From positions 310,001 to 374,000 of the forward strand of contig NZ_CP051682.1 of the NCBI RefSeq assembly GCF_012849215.1: a stretch of 64,000 bases of DNA, given 5' to 3'. This DNA comes from Mucilaginibacter robiniae (GTDB taxonomy: Bacteria; Bacteroidota; Bacteroidia; Sphingobacteriales; Sphingobacteriaceae). The translations under genes and the position numbers were made by a program. How positions within the stretch are numbered: position 1 is the stretch's first letter; each line of letters opens with the position of its first letter. Positions 45,264 to 55,456 of this stretch are shown here, piece after piece. Under the pieces are notes generated by a model. It saw only the letters and a program-made list of their open reading frames with translations, did not search any database and had not been told where the DNA came from.

Positions 45264-47171
45264 TTACATATAAGCTCGCTGGTTTTTACCTTCCATCCAG
45301 TTAATGAAGGCACGGTTAACCACCTTATTACCACCCGGAGTAGGATAATTACCTGAAAAATACCAATCACCTAAATGATTTGGGCAGGCTTGATGCAGGT
45401 TATCTAGTGTTTGATAAATCACTTGCACTTCTGCTGAGGTATTAGCCGGTGTAATAATTTTTGCTATACGGTCAGATATTTGCTGATCGGTGAATGGCGC
45501 ATATATCGCTTTCACATGATTTTCAACCTGTTCTTTAGGCAAGTTACTGCTAGCTTTACACTTCTGGTAGGTTTCAGCCAATATATCCTCTTGGCCGCTT
45601 TCTCTTAATAAGCTTACGGCAGCCTCAAAAGCTACAAACTCTCCCATACGCGACATGTCAATACCATAGCAATCAGGGTATCTGATTTGTGGTGCAGAGG
45701 ATACGATAACGATCTTTTTAGGCCCTAAACGGTCCATAATTTTCAGAATACTCTGCTTTAAAGTTGTGCCCCGAACTATAGAATCATCTAAAAGCACGAG
45801 CGTATCGCTACCGTTTTTTATCAATCCATAAGTGCTGTCGTAAACATGGGCTACCATTTCGCCCCGGTCAGCATCCTGGGTAATAAAAGTACGCAGCTTT
45901 ACATCTTTAATTGCTAGCTTCTCCACCCGTGCAGCCAGACTTAAAACCTCGCTTATCTCCTCATCCGAAATCTTATCATCACGGTTCAGTAAACGCTCGC
46001 GTTGGTATTGTTTAATATACTTGTTTACCCCTTCTACCATACCGTAAAAAGCAATTTCGGCAGTATTAGGTATATAAGAGAATACTGTATTTTGTATATC
46101 GTGATTAACTTCTTGCAACACCTGTGAGCAGAGTAAACGGCCTAAGTGCTTACGCTCACGGTAAATAGCAGCATCGCTTCCTCTCGAAAAATAGATCCGT
46201 TCAAATGAACAAGATTTTTTTTCTATCGGCTCTCTGAACATTTCTTCTGTCACCAAGCCGCTCTTCTTCACAATCAATGCGTGTCCAGGCTTAATTTCCT
46301 GAATTTTCTCAAACGGAATATTAAAAGCTGTTTGTATAGCAGGGCGCTCTGACGTAACTACCACAACTTCGTCATCACAATAGTAAAACGCAGGGCGAAT
46401 ACCCGCAGGGTCACGCATTACAAAGGCATCACCATGCCCTAATATGCCGGCAATAGTATAACCACCATCCCAGTTTTTGGCTGATTTACGGAGTATTTTA
46501 GCAACATCCATGCTATCAGCAATCATCTTGCTAATCTCAATATTGTCGTCGTTGCCTTCGCGTTTAAACTGATCAAATAAGCCTTGCACTTCCGTATCCA
46601 AAAAGTGCCCTATTTTTTCCAATACGGTAACAGTATCTGCCTTTTCTTTTGGATGCTGCCCCAGTTCATACAACTGCTGTAGCAACTCGTCAACATTAGT
46701 CATGTTGAAGTTACCGGCAATTACCAGATTACGAGTCATCCAGTTATTTTGGCGCAAAAACGGATGACAGCTTTCAATACTGTTTTTACCATGAGTACCA
46801 TAGCGCAAGTGCCCCATTAACACCTCTCCGGTAAAACTAATATTATCTTTCAGCCATTCGGCATCCTGCATTTTTCCAGGCTGCTCCTTTTCTACATCAG
46901 CAAATTTCTTTTGAATGTATTCAAATATGTCAGCCACAGCGTTAGAAGCCATAGAACGGTGCCGGCTAATATAGCGTTTACCTGGCTCAACATCCAGCTT
47001 AATGGTTGCCACACCGGCGCCATCCTGGCCACGGTTGTGCTGTTTTTCCATTAACAAATACAGCTTATTTAAACCGTACAAAGCTGTACCATATTTTTGC
47101 TGATAATATGAGAGGGGTTTTAACAGGCGTATAAAGGCTACGCCGCATTCATGCTTAATCTGCTCACTCAT
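45264..47171 (-). CDS. purF: Amidophosphoribosyltransferase (PurF-type, long form)
   Basis: A 635-residue Ntn glutamine amidotransferase joined to a phosphoribosyltransferase domain, catalysing the first step of purine synthesis. The nucleophile is Cys9, after a short leader (MSEQIKHE-C) that would be removed. GHLRYGTHG is the glutaminase motif and LVLLDDSIVRGTTLKQSIL is the PRPP-binding motif. It is longer than E. coli PurF (about 505) because of extra segments around 165-230 and at the C-terminus, as seen in Bacteroidota. A second shorter purF elsewhere would be expected to test which is the main enzyme. Confidence 0.88.
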   Translation of the reverse strand: MSEQIKHECGVAFIRLLKPLSYYQQKYGTALYGLNKLYLLMEKQHNRGQDGAGVATIKLDVEPGKRYISRHRSMASNAVADIFEYIQKKFADVEKEQPGKMQDAEWLKDNISFTGEVLMGHLRYGTHGKNSIESCHPFLRQNNWMTRNLVIAGNFNMTNVDELLQQLYELGQHPKEKADTVTVLEKIGHFLDTEVQGLFDQFKREGNDDNIEISKMIADSMDVAKILRKSAKNWDGGYTIAGILGHGDAFVMRDPAGIRPAFYYCDDEVVVVTSERPAIQTAFNIPFEKIQEIKPGHALIVKKSGLVTEEMFREPIEKKSCSFERIYFSRGSDAAIYRERKHLGRLLCSQVLQEVNHDIQNTVFSYIPNTAEIAFYGMVEGVNKYIKQYQRERLLNRDDKISDEEISEVLSLAARVEKLAIKDVKLRTFITQDADRGEMVAHVYDSTYGLIKNGSDTLVLLDDSIVRGTTLKQSILKIMDRLGPKKIVIVSSAPQIRYPDCYGIDMSRMGEFVAFEAAVSLLRESGQEDILAETYQKCKASSNLPKEQVENHVKAIYAPFTDQQISDRIAKIITPANTSAEVQVIYQTLDNLHQACPNHLGDWYFSGNYPTPGGNKVVNRAFINWMEGKNQRAYM

Positions 47172-47187
47172 GATCGGAAATAAGCTG

Positions 47188-47195
47188 CAAAAGTA
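47188..47195 (-). promoter_or_regulatory. -7 box of the purF-type gene
   Basis: TACTTTTG (minus strand) matches TAnnTTTG and lies 16 bases before the ATG, predicting a very short leader. The upstream TTG is absent at the ideal spacing. Confidence 0.5.
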
Positions 47196-47263
47196 GAACT
47201 TTTATCGGCTTATAGTGCTACATATTGTCATGTTAATAGCATTAATAACGCTATTATAAATGC

Positions 47264-47291
47264 AAAAACCCGGCTAAGGGAGCCGGGTTTT
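47264..47291 (-). terminator. Intrinsic terminator of amtB
   Basis: An 11-bp stem AAAACCCGGCT/AGCCGGGTTTT with a five-base loop, then T run on the minus strand. It lies about 35 bases after the amtB stop. Confidence 0.88.
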
Positions 47292-47325
47292 CAGAACAAT
47301 AGTTTTAAAACAGGGTAAAAAATCT

Positions 47326-48645
47326 TTATAGCTTTTCGCCATGCTGGCTAATATCTAAACCTACGGTTTCATCTTCCATACTTACACGTAAAGGCGAAAT
47401 CATATCGGTAATTTTTAATAACAGTAACGAACCGAAAAAGGCAAAAACAGATACCATTACCAAAGCGGTTAGTTGTACAATAAACAAGTGTGTATCACCG
47501 AAAACCAAGCCATTACCGCTTTTACCATCAGCATTTACCAAAGGGTTTACGTTGTGGTGAGCAAAAACACCGGTAAGCAGCATACCTACCATACCGCCAA
47601 CACCATGACATGGAAATACGTCTAGCGTATCATCAATAGAGGTACGAGTACGCAGCTCCACTACTAAATTACTTACAACAGCTGATATAATACCAATAGC
47701 CAGTGAGTGCGGTATAGACACATAACCAGCTGCCGGAGTAATGGCTACCAAACCAACAACAGCACCTATACAGGTACCCATAGCTGAGGGTTTACGGCCA
47801 CGCATCATATCAAAAAACACCCAGGCTAAACCAGCGGCTGATGCAGCTGTAGTGGTAGTAGCTAAAGCTGTTGCCGCCAAAGGCGACGCACTTAATGCCG
47901 AACCCGCGTTGAACCCGAACCAGCCAAACCAAAGCAAGCCTGTACCAATAATTACGTAAGTAATACGAGCAGGTGCATGGTTAGCTTCATGCCGGCGTTT
48001 TAAATATAACGCTGAAGCCAGTGCAGCCCACCCTGCCGACATATGCACTACGGTACCACCGGCAAAATCCAGCACACCCATTTTAGCTAAGTAACCATTA
48101 GGGTGCCAGGTACAATGTGCCAATGGTGAATAGATAAAAATGGAAAACAGTATCAAAAATATCAGGTAAGAGTTAAAACGAATACGTTCGGCAAAAGCCC
48201 CGGTAAACAAAGCTGGTGTAATGATGGCAAACTTTAACTGGTACATCGCAAATAATACCAGCGGTATAGTTGTAGCACCCGGCCATACAGCGCTCCCCAG
48301 CATGCCTTTCATCATGAAATAAGTTGAAGGATTGCCGATAAAGCCGCCAATTGATTTACCAAAGGCTAGGCTAAAACCGAAAACTACCCACATTACTGTG
48401 ATGATAACCATACTGATTAAACTTTGCAGCATGGTTGAAATCACATTCTTTTTGTTAACCATACCGCCATAAAAGAAGGCCAGACCAGGAGTCATGATTA
48501 ATACCAGAGCAACGGATATCAGCATCCAGGCAATATCGCCAGAGTCAAAATGGGTACCGGTAACTTGGCTTATTTCAATAGAGGGAAAAACAAACGACAG
48601 GATTAAAACAACAATTAAAACTAAAAAGGGTATAAATCGCTTCAT
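47326..48645 (-). CDS. amtB: Ammonium transporter
   Basis: A 439-residue Amt/Rh channel with about 11 transmembrane helices after an N-terminal hydrophobic segment (MKRFIPFLVLIVVLILSFVF) that may be a cleaved signal. Signature segments are FFYGGMVNKKNVIS, the pore-His helices (VVHMSAGWAALASALYLKRR and FPCHGVGGMVGMLLTGVFA) and the FNAGSA motif. It brings NH4+/NH3 across the inner membrane when nitrogen is low. A GlnK/PII gene, commonly paired with amtB, is not next to it here. Confidence 0.95.
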   Translation of the reverse strand: MKRFIPFLVLIVVLILSFVFPSIEISQVTGTHFDSGDIAWMLISVALVLIMTPGLAFFYGGMVNKKNVISTMLQSLISMVIITVMWVVFGFSLAFGKSIGGFIGNPSTYFMMKGMLGSAVWPGATTIPLVLFAMYQLKFAIITPALFTGAFAERIRFNSYLIFLILFSIFIYSPLAHCTWHPNGYLAKMGVLDFAGGTVVHMSAGWAALASALYLKRRHEANHAPARITYVIIGTGLLWFGWFGFNAGSALSASPLAATALATTTTAASAAGLAWVFFDMMRGRKPSAMGTCIGAVVGLVAITPAAGYVSIPHSLAIGIISAVVSNLVVELRTRTSIDDTLDVFPCHGVGGMVGMLLTGVFAHHNVNPLVNADGKSGNGLVFGDTHLFIVQLTALVMVSVFAFFGSLLLLKITDMISPLRVSMEDETVGLDISQHGEKL

Positions 48646-48758
48646 AAATACTATTCGACCTGATGTAATTCAATTCAGGCATGAAACTACTAATATCATT
48701 GATAATTTCAAAAATGCAAGAGCTAAAACTTAGCATATTTTCAATTATCGCTAATTTA

Positions 48759-50255
48759 TTACATCCATTGCGCTAAATAAGAAGGAAATACACCAAAAAA
48801 CAGCACAAACAAAGCAGCTAAAACACTTAAAACTATTAAAAAAGTTTGTCCATGTGGTGTTTCGTGGCTTTTATCTGTTTTTCTCAGGAACAAATACAAC
48901 GGAACTTTAATATAATACACCAAAGCAACCACTGTAGTAACCGCACCAGTCAGCAACAACAAAAGCAACCATAAATTATGACTTTGCTGATATTGCGAAT
49001 AAACTGACGAAAACACCAGTAGCTTGGCATTGAAACCAGCCGTAACTGGTAAGCCGGTTAACGAAATTAGCAAAACAACAAAGCACACTGAAGCTATGGG
49101 GTATCGGGTACCTAATCCGCTATAATCTTCCAGCGTATGTGCCCCTGTAGTGTTGGTAAAGAAGGTAGCCAATGCTAAAGTACCTATGCTGGCTATAGAA
49201 TAAACAGCTAGGTAAAAATTTAACGCGGTTATACCTTGCGCCGTAAAGGTAACAATAGCCATCAAAGCAAAGCCGGTATGCCCTATGCTGGAGTAAGCCA
49301 ACAAACGTTTCACATTTTGCTGCCATACCGCTGCAAAGTTACCTGCAATTAAGGAAACAACACCGATCACAGAAAGTAGTAACTTAAAATCAAGCGCCTG
49401 CCAATGCGGACTGGTAAATGGAGTTAAAAAGTTAATCAGTAAACCAAAGGCAGCAATTTTAGGCAGGGTTGACAGATAAGCTGTAACTGGTGTAGCGGCT
49501 CCCTGATAAACATCAGGCACCCAGAAGTGCAAGGGTACAAATGAGAGTTTAAAACCAATTCCCGCCAAAATCAGTATTAAAGCAAAAGCCATACTGGTTG
49601 CATCTACATCCCTCAGGCGCATAATCAAGTACCGGTCGAACAAATTGATGGTGCCTGTAAAGCCATAGAATAGCGAAATGCCGTACAGCATAACAGCTGA
49701 AGCCGCCATACCAAACAACACATATTTTAAACTAGCTTCGGCACTGAAACCGTTTTCACTCTTGTAAGCTACCAGCAGATATGAAGCTATAGATACCATT
49801 TCTACAGACAAAAACATAGTCAGCAACGTAGCCGACATTACCATCAGGTGTAAGCCTAAAACTGAGGCGATAATAATAGAATAAGCATCCGAAAGCCCTT
49901 TACGATGCGCATGCAAGTTTCTGTCCCACGGAAAATACAGCAATATCAAAATTGATATAAAATCTATAATCAACTTCAGTACTACAGCACTGTGATGAAC
50001 AATCAAGCTTCCATTAAAAAGTAAAGGAGCATCATGCAACAGTACGGGATATTGGCCCCAATCGGCAACCAACACCAACAGCAAGCCACCACAAGCTACT
50101 GCCCGGCACAACCAATCGGATGTTTTAGCAAAAAGTAAATCAGTAACCAGTACCAGCAAAAACAATATACTCAGGCATAACTCCGGCTTAAACAGCAGCA
50201 AGCTCCCTAAGGTATCATTTAGTTGCTGGTGTATATAAGGCAACAAATCGTTCAT
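48759..50255 (-). CDS. nuoN: NADH-quinone oxidoreductase subunit N
   Basis: A 498-residue antiporter-like membrane subunit of complex I with about 14 helices. Conserved segments include LGFGIKLSFVPLHFWVPDVY-type text (here AGIGFKLSFVPLHFWVPDVY) and YSSIGHTGFALMA with the Lys/His residues of the proton channel. It is the last gene of the nuoH-N set; it begins 3 bases after nuoM. A gap of 110 bases follows before amtB. Confidence 0.95.
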   Translation of the reverse strand: MNDLLPYIHQQLNDTLGSLLLFKPELCLSILFLLVLVTDLLFAKTSDWLCRAVACGGLLLVLVADWGQYPVLLHDAPLLFNGSLIVHHSAVVLKLIIDFISILILLYFPWDRNLHAHRKGLSDAYSIIIASVLGLHLMVMSATLLTMFLSVEMVSIASYLLVAYKSENGFSAEASLKYVLFGMAASAVMLYGISLFYGFTGTINLFDRYLIMRLRDVDATSMAFALILILAGIGFKLSFVPLHFWVPDVYQGAATPVTAYLSTLPKIAAFGLLINFLTPFTSPHWQALDFKLLLSVIGVVSLIAGNFAAVWQQNVKRLLAYSSIGHTGFALMAIVTFTAQGITALNFYLAVYSIASIGTLALATFFTNTTGAHTLEDYSGLGTRYPIASVCFVVLLISLTGLPVTAGFNAKLLVFSSVYSQYQQSHNLWLLLLLLTGAVTTVVALVYYIKVPLYLFLRKTDKSHETPHGQTFLIVLSVLAALFVLFFGVFPSYLAQWM

Positions 50256-50258
50256 GCT

Positions 50259-51857
50259 TTATCTGATAATCTGTTTGGTAAAATCCACAAAAGCCAACAC
50301 TGAATCGTTAATTTTATCCAACACCAAAGATGGCATGATACCTAATACCAAGGCCAGTAAGGCTAACGGTAACAGTACTAACTTTTCACGAATCAGCAAT
50401 CCGCTTAAAGCTTGTTTCCAAACGTCACCACCTTTTAATAGCACTTTGCCAAAAAACATGCGTTGCAAAGTCCATAAAAAGTAAGCAGCGCTCAATAATA
50501 TACCTATGGAACCACAAACCGCCATCCAATGTGGTATTGCTATCGATTTAAATGCACCCATCAGCGTAAATGCTTCGGCTACGAATGCTGAAAAGCCCGG
50601 TAAACCTAAAGAGGCGAAAAAGGCAATCATTACATACGTAGTATATTGAGGCATTATGGTAGCTAATCCACTAAAGTGGTAAACATCCCGATCATGTACC
50701 CGACTGTAAATAACTCCCACTAAAAAGAACAGCATGGATGATAAAAAACCATGGCTCACCATTTGCATCATGGCACCGCTAATACCTTCGGGCGTTTGTG
50801 AAGCCAAGCCTAACAATACAAAACCCATGTGCGATACGGATGAATAAGCAATCAATCTTTTCAAATCGCGCTGCGCCAATGCATTCAAGGCTCCATACAA
50901 AATAGAAATAACGCCTAGTAAGCCTAACCAGTAAGCCCCAGATAAAGCTACCTCAGGGAAAATTCCCATACAGATACGAATTATGCCATACCCTCCTATC
51001 TTCAACAACACACCAGCCAGAATAATTGATACCGGTGTTGGCGCTTCAACGTGTGCATCAGGCAACCAGGTATGTAAAGGCACTACCGGTACTTTAATAG
51101 CAAATGCAACAAATAACACTGCAAAACCCACTACCCTGGCTGGCAAGCCGAACAAGGTTTGATGACTCAGTGCAGAGAATATTGAACCTGCTTGATAATT
51201 ACCAGGGTTCATCATCTGTACAATATTAAAGGTATGACTACCCGTAGCCGGATCAGTAACCGACAGATATAAGCCTACCATGACCAACAACATAAATACA
51301 GAGCCAAACAAGGTGTACAAGAAGAACTTGATTGCTGCATATTCGCGCCGAACTCCGCCCCACATACCAATTAAGAAGTATAGCGGCAAAAGCATTAGCT
51401 CGTAAAAAAGATAAAATAGGAAAAAGTCCAAGGCACAGAATACACCCATTACGGCCATGTCTAACAGCAAAAACAAGGCAAAGTAGCCTTTAGCATTAGC
51501 TGTAATTTCCCACGAAGCCAACGCAGCTACAGCCATTACGATAGATGACATCACCAATAAGGCAATCGACATACCATCTATCCCTATAAAATAATCAATT
51601 TGCATTTGGCCAGCACCGCCTAAATCCAGATGGATCCATGGAACTTTCTGTACGAATTGAAACTGATTTTCCTGATTGATACCGGCGTGGGCTGCACCAG
51701 TTTGGAAATGCATATACAACCATATACTTAAACCGATTTGTACCAATGTAGCGGCCAATGCTATATACTTATAACTACCCCGTAATGATGATGGCAGCAC
51801 CAGAATAAGCAGTCCAAATAATGCAGGAACAAAAATCAGTAAGGATAGAATATTCAT
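50259..51857 (-). CDS. nuoM: NADH-quinone oxidoreductase subunit M
   Basis: A 532-residue antiporter-like subunit of complex I. It shows FAIKVPVVPLHTWLPDAHVE with the conserved Lys, the Glu in FLFYLFYELMLLPLYFLIG, and YSSVSHMGFVLLG. About 14 helices. It starts 5 bases after nuoL and overlaps no gene, inside the minus-strand nuo operon. Confidence 0.96.
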   Translation of the reverse strand: MNILSLLIFVPALFGLLILVLPSSLRGSYKYIALAATLVQIGLSIWLYMHFQTGAAHAGINQENQFQFVQKVPWIHLDLGGAGQMQIDYFIGIDGMSIALLVMSSIVMAVAALASWEITANAKGYFALFLLLDMAVMGVFCALDFFLFYLFYELMLLPLYFLIGMWGGVRREYAAIKFFLYTLFGSVFMLLVMVGLYLSVTDPATGSHTFNIVQMMNPGNYQAGSIFSALSHQTLFGLPARVVGFAVLFVAFAIKVPVVPLHTWLPDAHVEAPTPVSIILAGVLLKIGGYGIIRICMGIFPEVALSGAYWLGLLGVISILYGALNALAQRDLKRLIAYSSVSHMGFVLLGLASQTPEGISGAMMQMVSHGFLSSMLFFLVGVIYSRVHDRDVYHFSGLATIMPQYTTYVMIAFFASLGLPGFSAFVAEAFTLMGAFKSIAIPHWMAVCGSIGILLSAAYFLWTLQRMFFGKVLLKGGDVWKQALSGLLIREKLVLLPLALLALVLGIMPSLVLDKINDSVLAFVDFTKQIIR

Positions 51858-51862
51858 CAGGT

Positions 51863-53920
51863 TCAGATCAGTAGTTTGATAATAAATACAGCGAGCAATA
51901 CTGCCAGCATACTAAACAGGTAATATTGAATGCGGCCACTTTGAAAACCTCGAAAGAAATTCCCGATAGCTTGTACCAGCAGGGCAATCAGGTGCAATGT
52001 ACCATCCACCAGGTAACGGTCAACCCAGGCGGCAATTTTTGAAAGCAGACCTACAACTCCGGTAAGCAAATCAATCAAGCCATCAATCACATTCCTGTCC
52101 AGCCAGAACAAAGCCTTACCTAAAAGCACTACGGCTTTTACGATTACTTTTTGATAAAAAACATCGATATACCAGTGATGATAGGACAGCCTGAACAAGA
52201 AGTTATGTTGCGGAAACACCAGTTTACGTTGTTGAATGTATACGGCAAAAGCCCAGTAAACAACCAACACACTTAACAAGTTTATTCCCGCCGGAATAAT
52301 GGTATGATACACGTTTTCGCGGGCTTGGTAATCGGGCAAGTTTAATCCTTTAAATAGCCAGGCATGTTCGTACAGTAAAGGATGCAGCGAAAACCAAGGA
52401 AAAATACAGCAAACAGCCAGCAGCATTAATGGAACACGATACTGCCAGCCTCCATCACTAATGTGCAAGTGTATATCGGGCAGTACTTGCTTTAATTTAA
52501 ACTCGCCGAAAAACACTTTAAATATCAACCTCGCTACATAGAAAGCCGTTAGGCAACTGGTCAGCATAATTCCCCAAGGTACTAACTTGAAGCAGAAACT
52601 TCGGCTATCAGCCCACTCAAAAGCTTGTATCAGAATGCCATCTTTTGAGAGGTAACCCGAAGTGAGTGGTAAACCTACCAAAGCCAAGCAGCCCACAATA
52701 GTGCACACGAAAGTTATAGGTAACTTTTTGCGCAGCCCACCCATGTTGAGTATGCTTTGCGGATCAATATCTAAATTATACTCATCCTTAATATGCTGCA
52801 CTTCATGAATGATAACGCCGGCACATAAAAACAGCAAGCATTTAAAAAAGGCATGTGTAACCAAATGAAACAGCGAAGAACCATAAGCATGAATGCCCAT
52901 AGCCATAATCATGTACCCTAACTGCGATATGGTAGAGTAAGCCAGTATGCGCTTTAAATCATTTTGCGTAAGCGCAATGGTTGCTGCCATAAATGCGGTA
53001 AAGCAACCTATTATTGCTAAAGCATCTAACTCTGCCCCATTAAATAACGGATAAACCCGGCCCAACAAAAAAACACCAGCAGCAACCATGGTAGCTGCAT
53101 GAATTAAGGCTGACACTGAAGTTGGACCTTCCATAGCATCAGGCAACCAGGTATGTAATGGAAACTGGGCGGACTTAGCTGCTACTGCCAAAAAAATACC
53201 GGCACAAGCTATGTATTGCCACACTGCTGGTAATTGCCCCAATGGTGATTGCCAAACACCATTTTGCAATAATGATTTTATCACCAAGCCATTGCTGCCA
53301 AAAAGTTGCACCAAATCAAAAGTATGAAATTGAGTAAACAGGATGATGATAGCCGTTAATAAGCCCACATCACCAATGCGGTTCATGATAAAGGCTTTCT
53401 TGTTAGCCTGAACGGCTTTATCGCGCGTAAACCAAAAACCAATAAGCAGGTATGATGAAAAGCCGACTAACTCCCAAAAGGCATAAAACAATATTAAGCT
53501 ATCTACCACTACCAAAGCCAGCATGCTAAAACAAAATAAACTCAGGAACCTGAAATAGCGCTGCTGCTCATCAACCTTAATATAGGCAGTAGAGTAAATA
53601 TGTACCGGTAAGGCAATTATGGTTATCAATGATAACAACAAAACAGATAGATTATTAACTAACAAGCCAGCATAAACTGGTGTACTGCCCATGGTAAACC
53701 ATACAGTTTGTACATGTAGCTGACTCACGTTCCATACTCTGCTGAAAACGGTTATGGCTAAGATACAGCTTAACAGTATAGCCAAAGTTGAAACCCAACC
53801 TGCCAGTTTACCTTTTACCGGAAGTATAAAGTTGATGAAAAAGGCAGCAAATGGCAGCACCACCGCAGCAAGCGTATAGTAAATAGTTTGTGTATCAATA
53901 TTTGGTAAGGGTGTAGTCAA
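51863..53920 (-). CDS. nuoL: NADH-quinone oxidoreductase subunit L
   Basis: A 685-residue antiporter-like subunit of complex I, with the extra C-terminal lateral (piston) helix expected beyond residue 520. Conserved segments are FAKSAQFPLHTWLPDAMEGP-type (here AAKSAQFPLHTWLPDAMEGP), ALIHAATMVAAGVFLLGR and YSTISQLGYMIMA. It lies 16 bases after nuoK. Confidence 0.96.
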   Translation of the reverse strand: MTTPLPNIDTQTIYYTLAAVVLPFAAFFINFILPVKGKLAGWVSTLAILLSCILAITVFSRVWNVSQLHVQTVWFTMGSTPVYAGLLVNNLSVLLLSLITIIALPVHIYSTAYIKVDEQQRYFRFLSLFCFSMLALVVVDSLILFYAFWELVGFSSYLLIGFWFTRDKAVQANKKAFIMNRIGDVGLLTAIIILFTQFHTFDLVQLFGSNGLVIKSLLQNGVWQSPLGQLPAVWQYIACAGIFLAVAAKSAQFPLHTWLPDAMEGPTSVSALIHAATMVAAGVFLLGRVYPLFNGAELDALAIIGCFTAFMAATIALTQNDLKRILAYSTISQLGYMIMAMGIHAYGSSLFHLVTHAFFKCLLFLCAGVIIHEVQHIKDEYNLDIDPQSILNMGGLRKKLPITFVCTIVGCLALVGLPLTSGYLSKDGILIQAFEWADSRSFCFKLVPWGIMLTSCLTAFYVARLIFKVFFGEFKLKQVLPDIHLHISDGGWQYRVPLMLLAVCCIFPWFSLHPLLYEHAWLFKGLNLPDYQARENVYHTIIPAGINLLSVLVVYWAFAVYIQQRKLVFPQHNFLFRLSYHHWYIDVFYQKVIVKAVVLLGKALFWLDRNVIDGLIDLLTGVVGLLSKIAAWVDRYLVDGTLHLIALLVQAIGNFFRGFQSGRIQYYLFSMLAVLLAVFIIKLLI

Positions 53921-53936
53921 ATTGATGATATTTAAT

Positions 53937-54242
53937 TTAATCCTTCAACTGGTTAACTTTCCCCGGATCAATAGTTTTGTAGCGCCGGTACACATTTAAT
54001 ACAATGGCCAATGCCACAGCTGTTGAGGCAGCTGCTAATACAATAGTGAACAAAGCGAAACTCTGCCCACTGTTGTTCACCTTATCAAAACGACTAAAGG
54101 CTACCAGGTTCAGGATAGCAGCATTCAGCATCAGCTCGATACCTATTAATATCTGCACGGCGTTCTTTTTAGATAGTATGACATACAAGCCAATGCAAAA
54201 TAAGGCAGCACTAACTACCATGTAATGGGTTAAAGTAATCAT
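53937..54242 (-). CDS. nuoK: NADH-quinone oxidoreductase subunit K
   Basis: A 101-residue three-helix membrane subunit with the conserved proton-path Glu residues (ILIGIELMLNAAILNLVAFS). Its start overlaps the nuoJ stop by four bases, suggesting translational coupling. Length is standard. Confidence 0.96.
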   Translation of the reverse strand: MITLTHYMVVSAALFCIGLYVILSKKNAVQILIGIELMLNAAILNLVAFSRFDKVNNSGQSFALFTIVLAAASTAVALAIVLNVYRRYKTIDPGKVNQLKD

Positions 54243-54787
54243 ACCACGTCCTCCTTCCGAGCTAAGTGAGCAGCACCTACAAGCGCCATTAACAACAGTA
54301 TAGATATAGCTTCAAAAGGCAGCAGATAATTAGTCATCAGGTTTACACCCAAATTATTAATAGTGATTATTTCTGGGGTAATTACGTTATGTTGCGCAAC
54401 GGCTAATTGCAGCCAATTCAAATGATTAACGTTAGCCTTAAATACAATGGTTATTAATACTGCGAAGAACGCTATAGCTAATACTAAAGCAGGCACTTGG
54501 TTAACCGCTAACAAACGGTTTTTCACTTGTTGTAAACCGCCCAGTGTTTCACGACCAGACAACATGAAGGCAAATAAGATAAGTACCAAGATGCCGCCTA
54601 CATATACAACCACCTGGGTAACTGCAACAAAATCAGCTAAGGATAATACATACAAACCTGCTAGAGCAAACAAGGTTACAAAAAACATAAATACCGAACG
54701 TACCAGATTTTTACTAGCAGCAACATATAACGCAGAAGCCAAAGCTATAAAAGCCATCAGGTAGAACACTATAGTTACAAAGCTCAT
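54239..54787 (-). CDS. nuoJ: NADH-quinone oxidoreductase subunit J
   Basis: A 182-residue subunit with five helices. The pi-bulge helix region is VTQVVVYVGGILVLILFAFM. It overlaps nuoI by four bases at its start and nuoK by four bases at its end, so the three are tightly coupled. Confidence 0.95.
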   Translation of the reverse strand: MSFVTIVFYLMAFIALASALYVAASKNLVRSVFMFFVTLFALAGLYVLSLADFVAVTQVVVYVGGILVLILFAFMLSGRETLGGLQQVKNRLLAVNQVPALVLAIAFFAVLITIVFKANVNHLNWLQLAVAQHNVITPEIITINNLGVNLMTNYLLPFEAISILLLMALVGAAHLARKEDVV

Positions 54788-55377
54788 GCTCCCCCCTCCT
54801 TTGCTTTCAAAGCCGCTTGCTTGGCAGCTAAACGTTCAGCTTGTTGTTTTTCAAACTCCTGCTTTTTCAGAGCGACTTCTTCGGGCGCCATCTCTGAAAA
54901 CTGGTAAGTTAATTCACCTAGCTGATATACACTACGGTCGTACTGATTAGTCATAGTAATACACTCGGTTGGGCATACTACTGTGCACAAGCCACAATAC
55001 ATGCACTTGGCCATATCAATATCAAACTTAGCAGCATACAACCGCTTCACACTACCATCAGATGTTTTTCCAATAGCTTCACTCGCCTTGATAGATTCAA
55101 TATTAATACAATCTACCGGGCAGGCTTTGGCACATAAATCACATACAATACAATCGTCAATTTCTACATCCAGCTGGTATCGGCCAACTTCGGGTATAGG
55201 TAATTGCTGTTTAGGAAATTGAATAGTATTGGTACCTTCATTCAGCTTTTTAAAGTAATTATCAGAAGTTACCGGCAACACCTCCCGCTTACGATTAGGC
55301 GCAAACAAGTGCTTTATGGTAAGTACTAAACCTTTCCAAGCTGTTACAAAAGCGTTATATGTACGATTAACTAACAA
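54784..55377 (-). CDS. nuoI: NADH-quinone oxidoreductase subunit I (two 4Fe-4S clusters)
   Basis: A 197-residue subunit carrying the N6a and N6b clusters on the path to quinone. The two 8-Fe ferredoxin motifs are CIVCDLCAKACPVDC and CMYCGLCTVVCPTEC. A short amphipathic N-terminus (WKGLVLTIKHLFAP) docks it to the membrane. The C-terminal 25 residues are a charged Lys/Glu/Ala tail. It starts 79 bases after nuoH. Confidence 0.96.
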   Translation of the reverse strand: MLVNRTYNAFVTAWKGLVLTIKHLFAPNRKREVLPVTSDNYFKKLNEGTNTIQFPKQQLPIPEVGRYQLDVEIDDCIVCDLCAKACPVDCINIESIKASEAIGKTSDGSVKRLYAAKFDIDMAKCMYCGLCTVVCPTECITMTNQYDRSVYQLGELTYQFSEMAPEEVALKKQEFEKQQAERLAAKQAALKAKEGGA

Positions 55378-55456
55378 TTTTTCTTAATCAGAATTAAAGA
55401 TTACTCTATCTAACTTAACCTACTCCTTGCCAATATTCAACTCACTAATCTTCAAA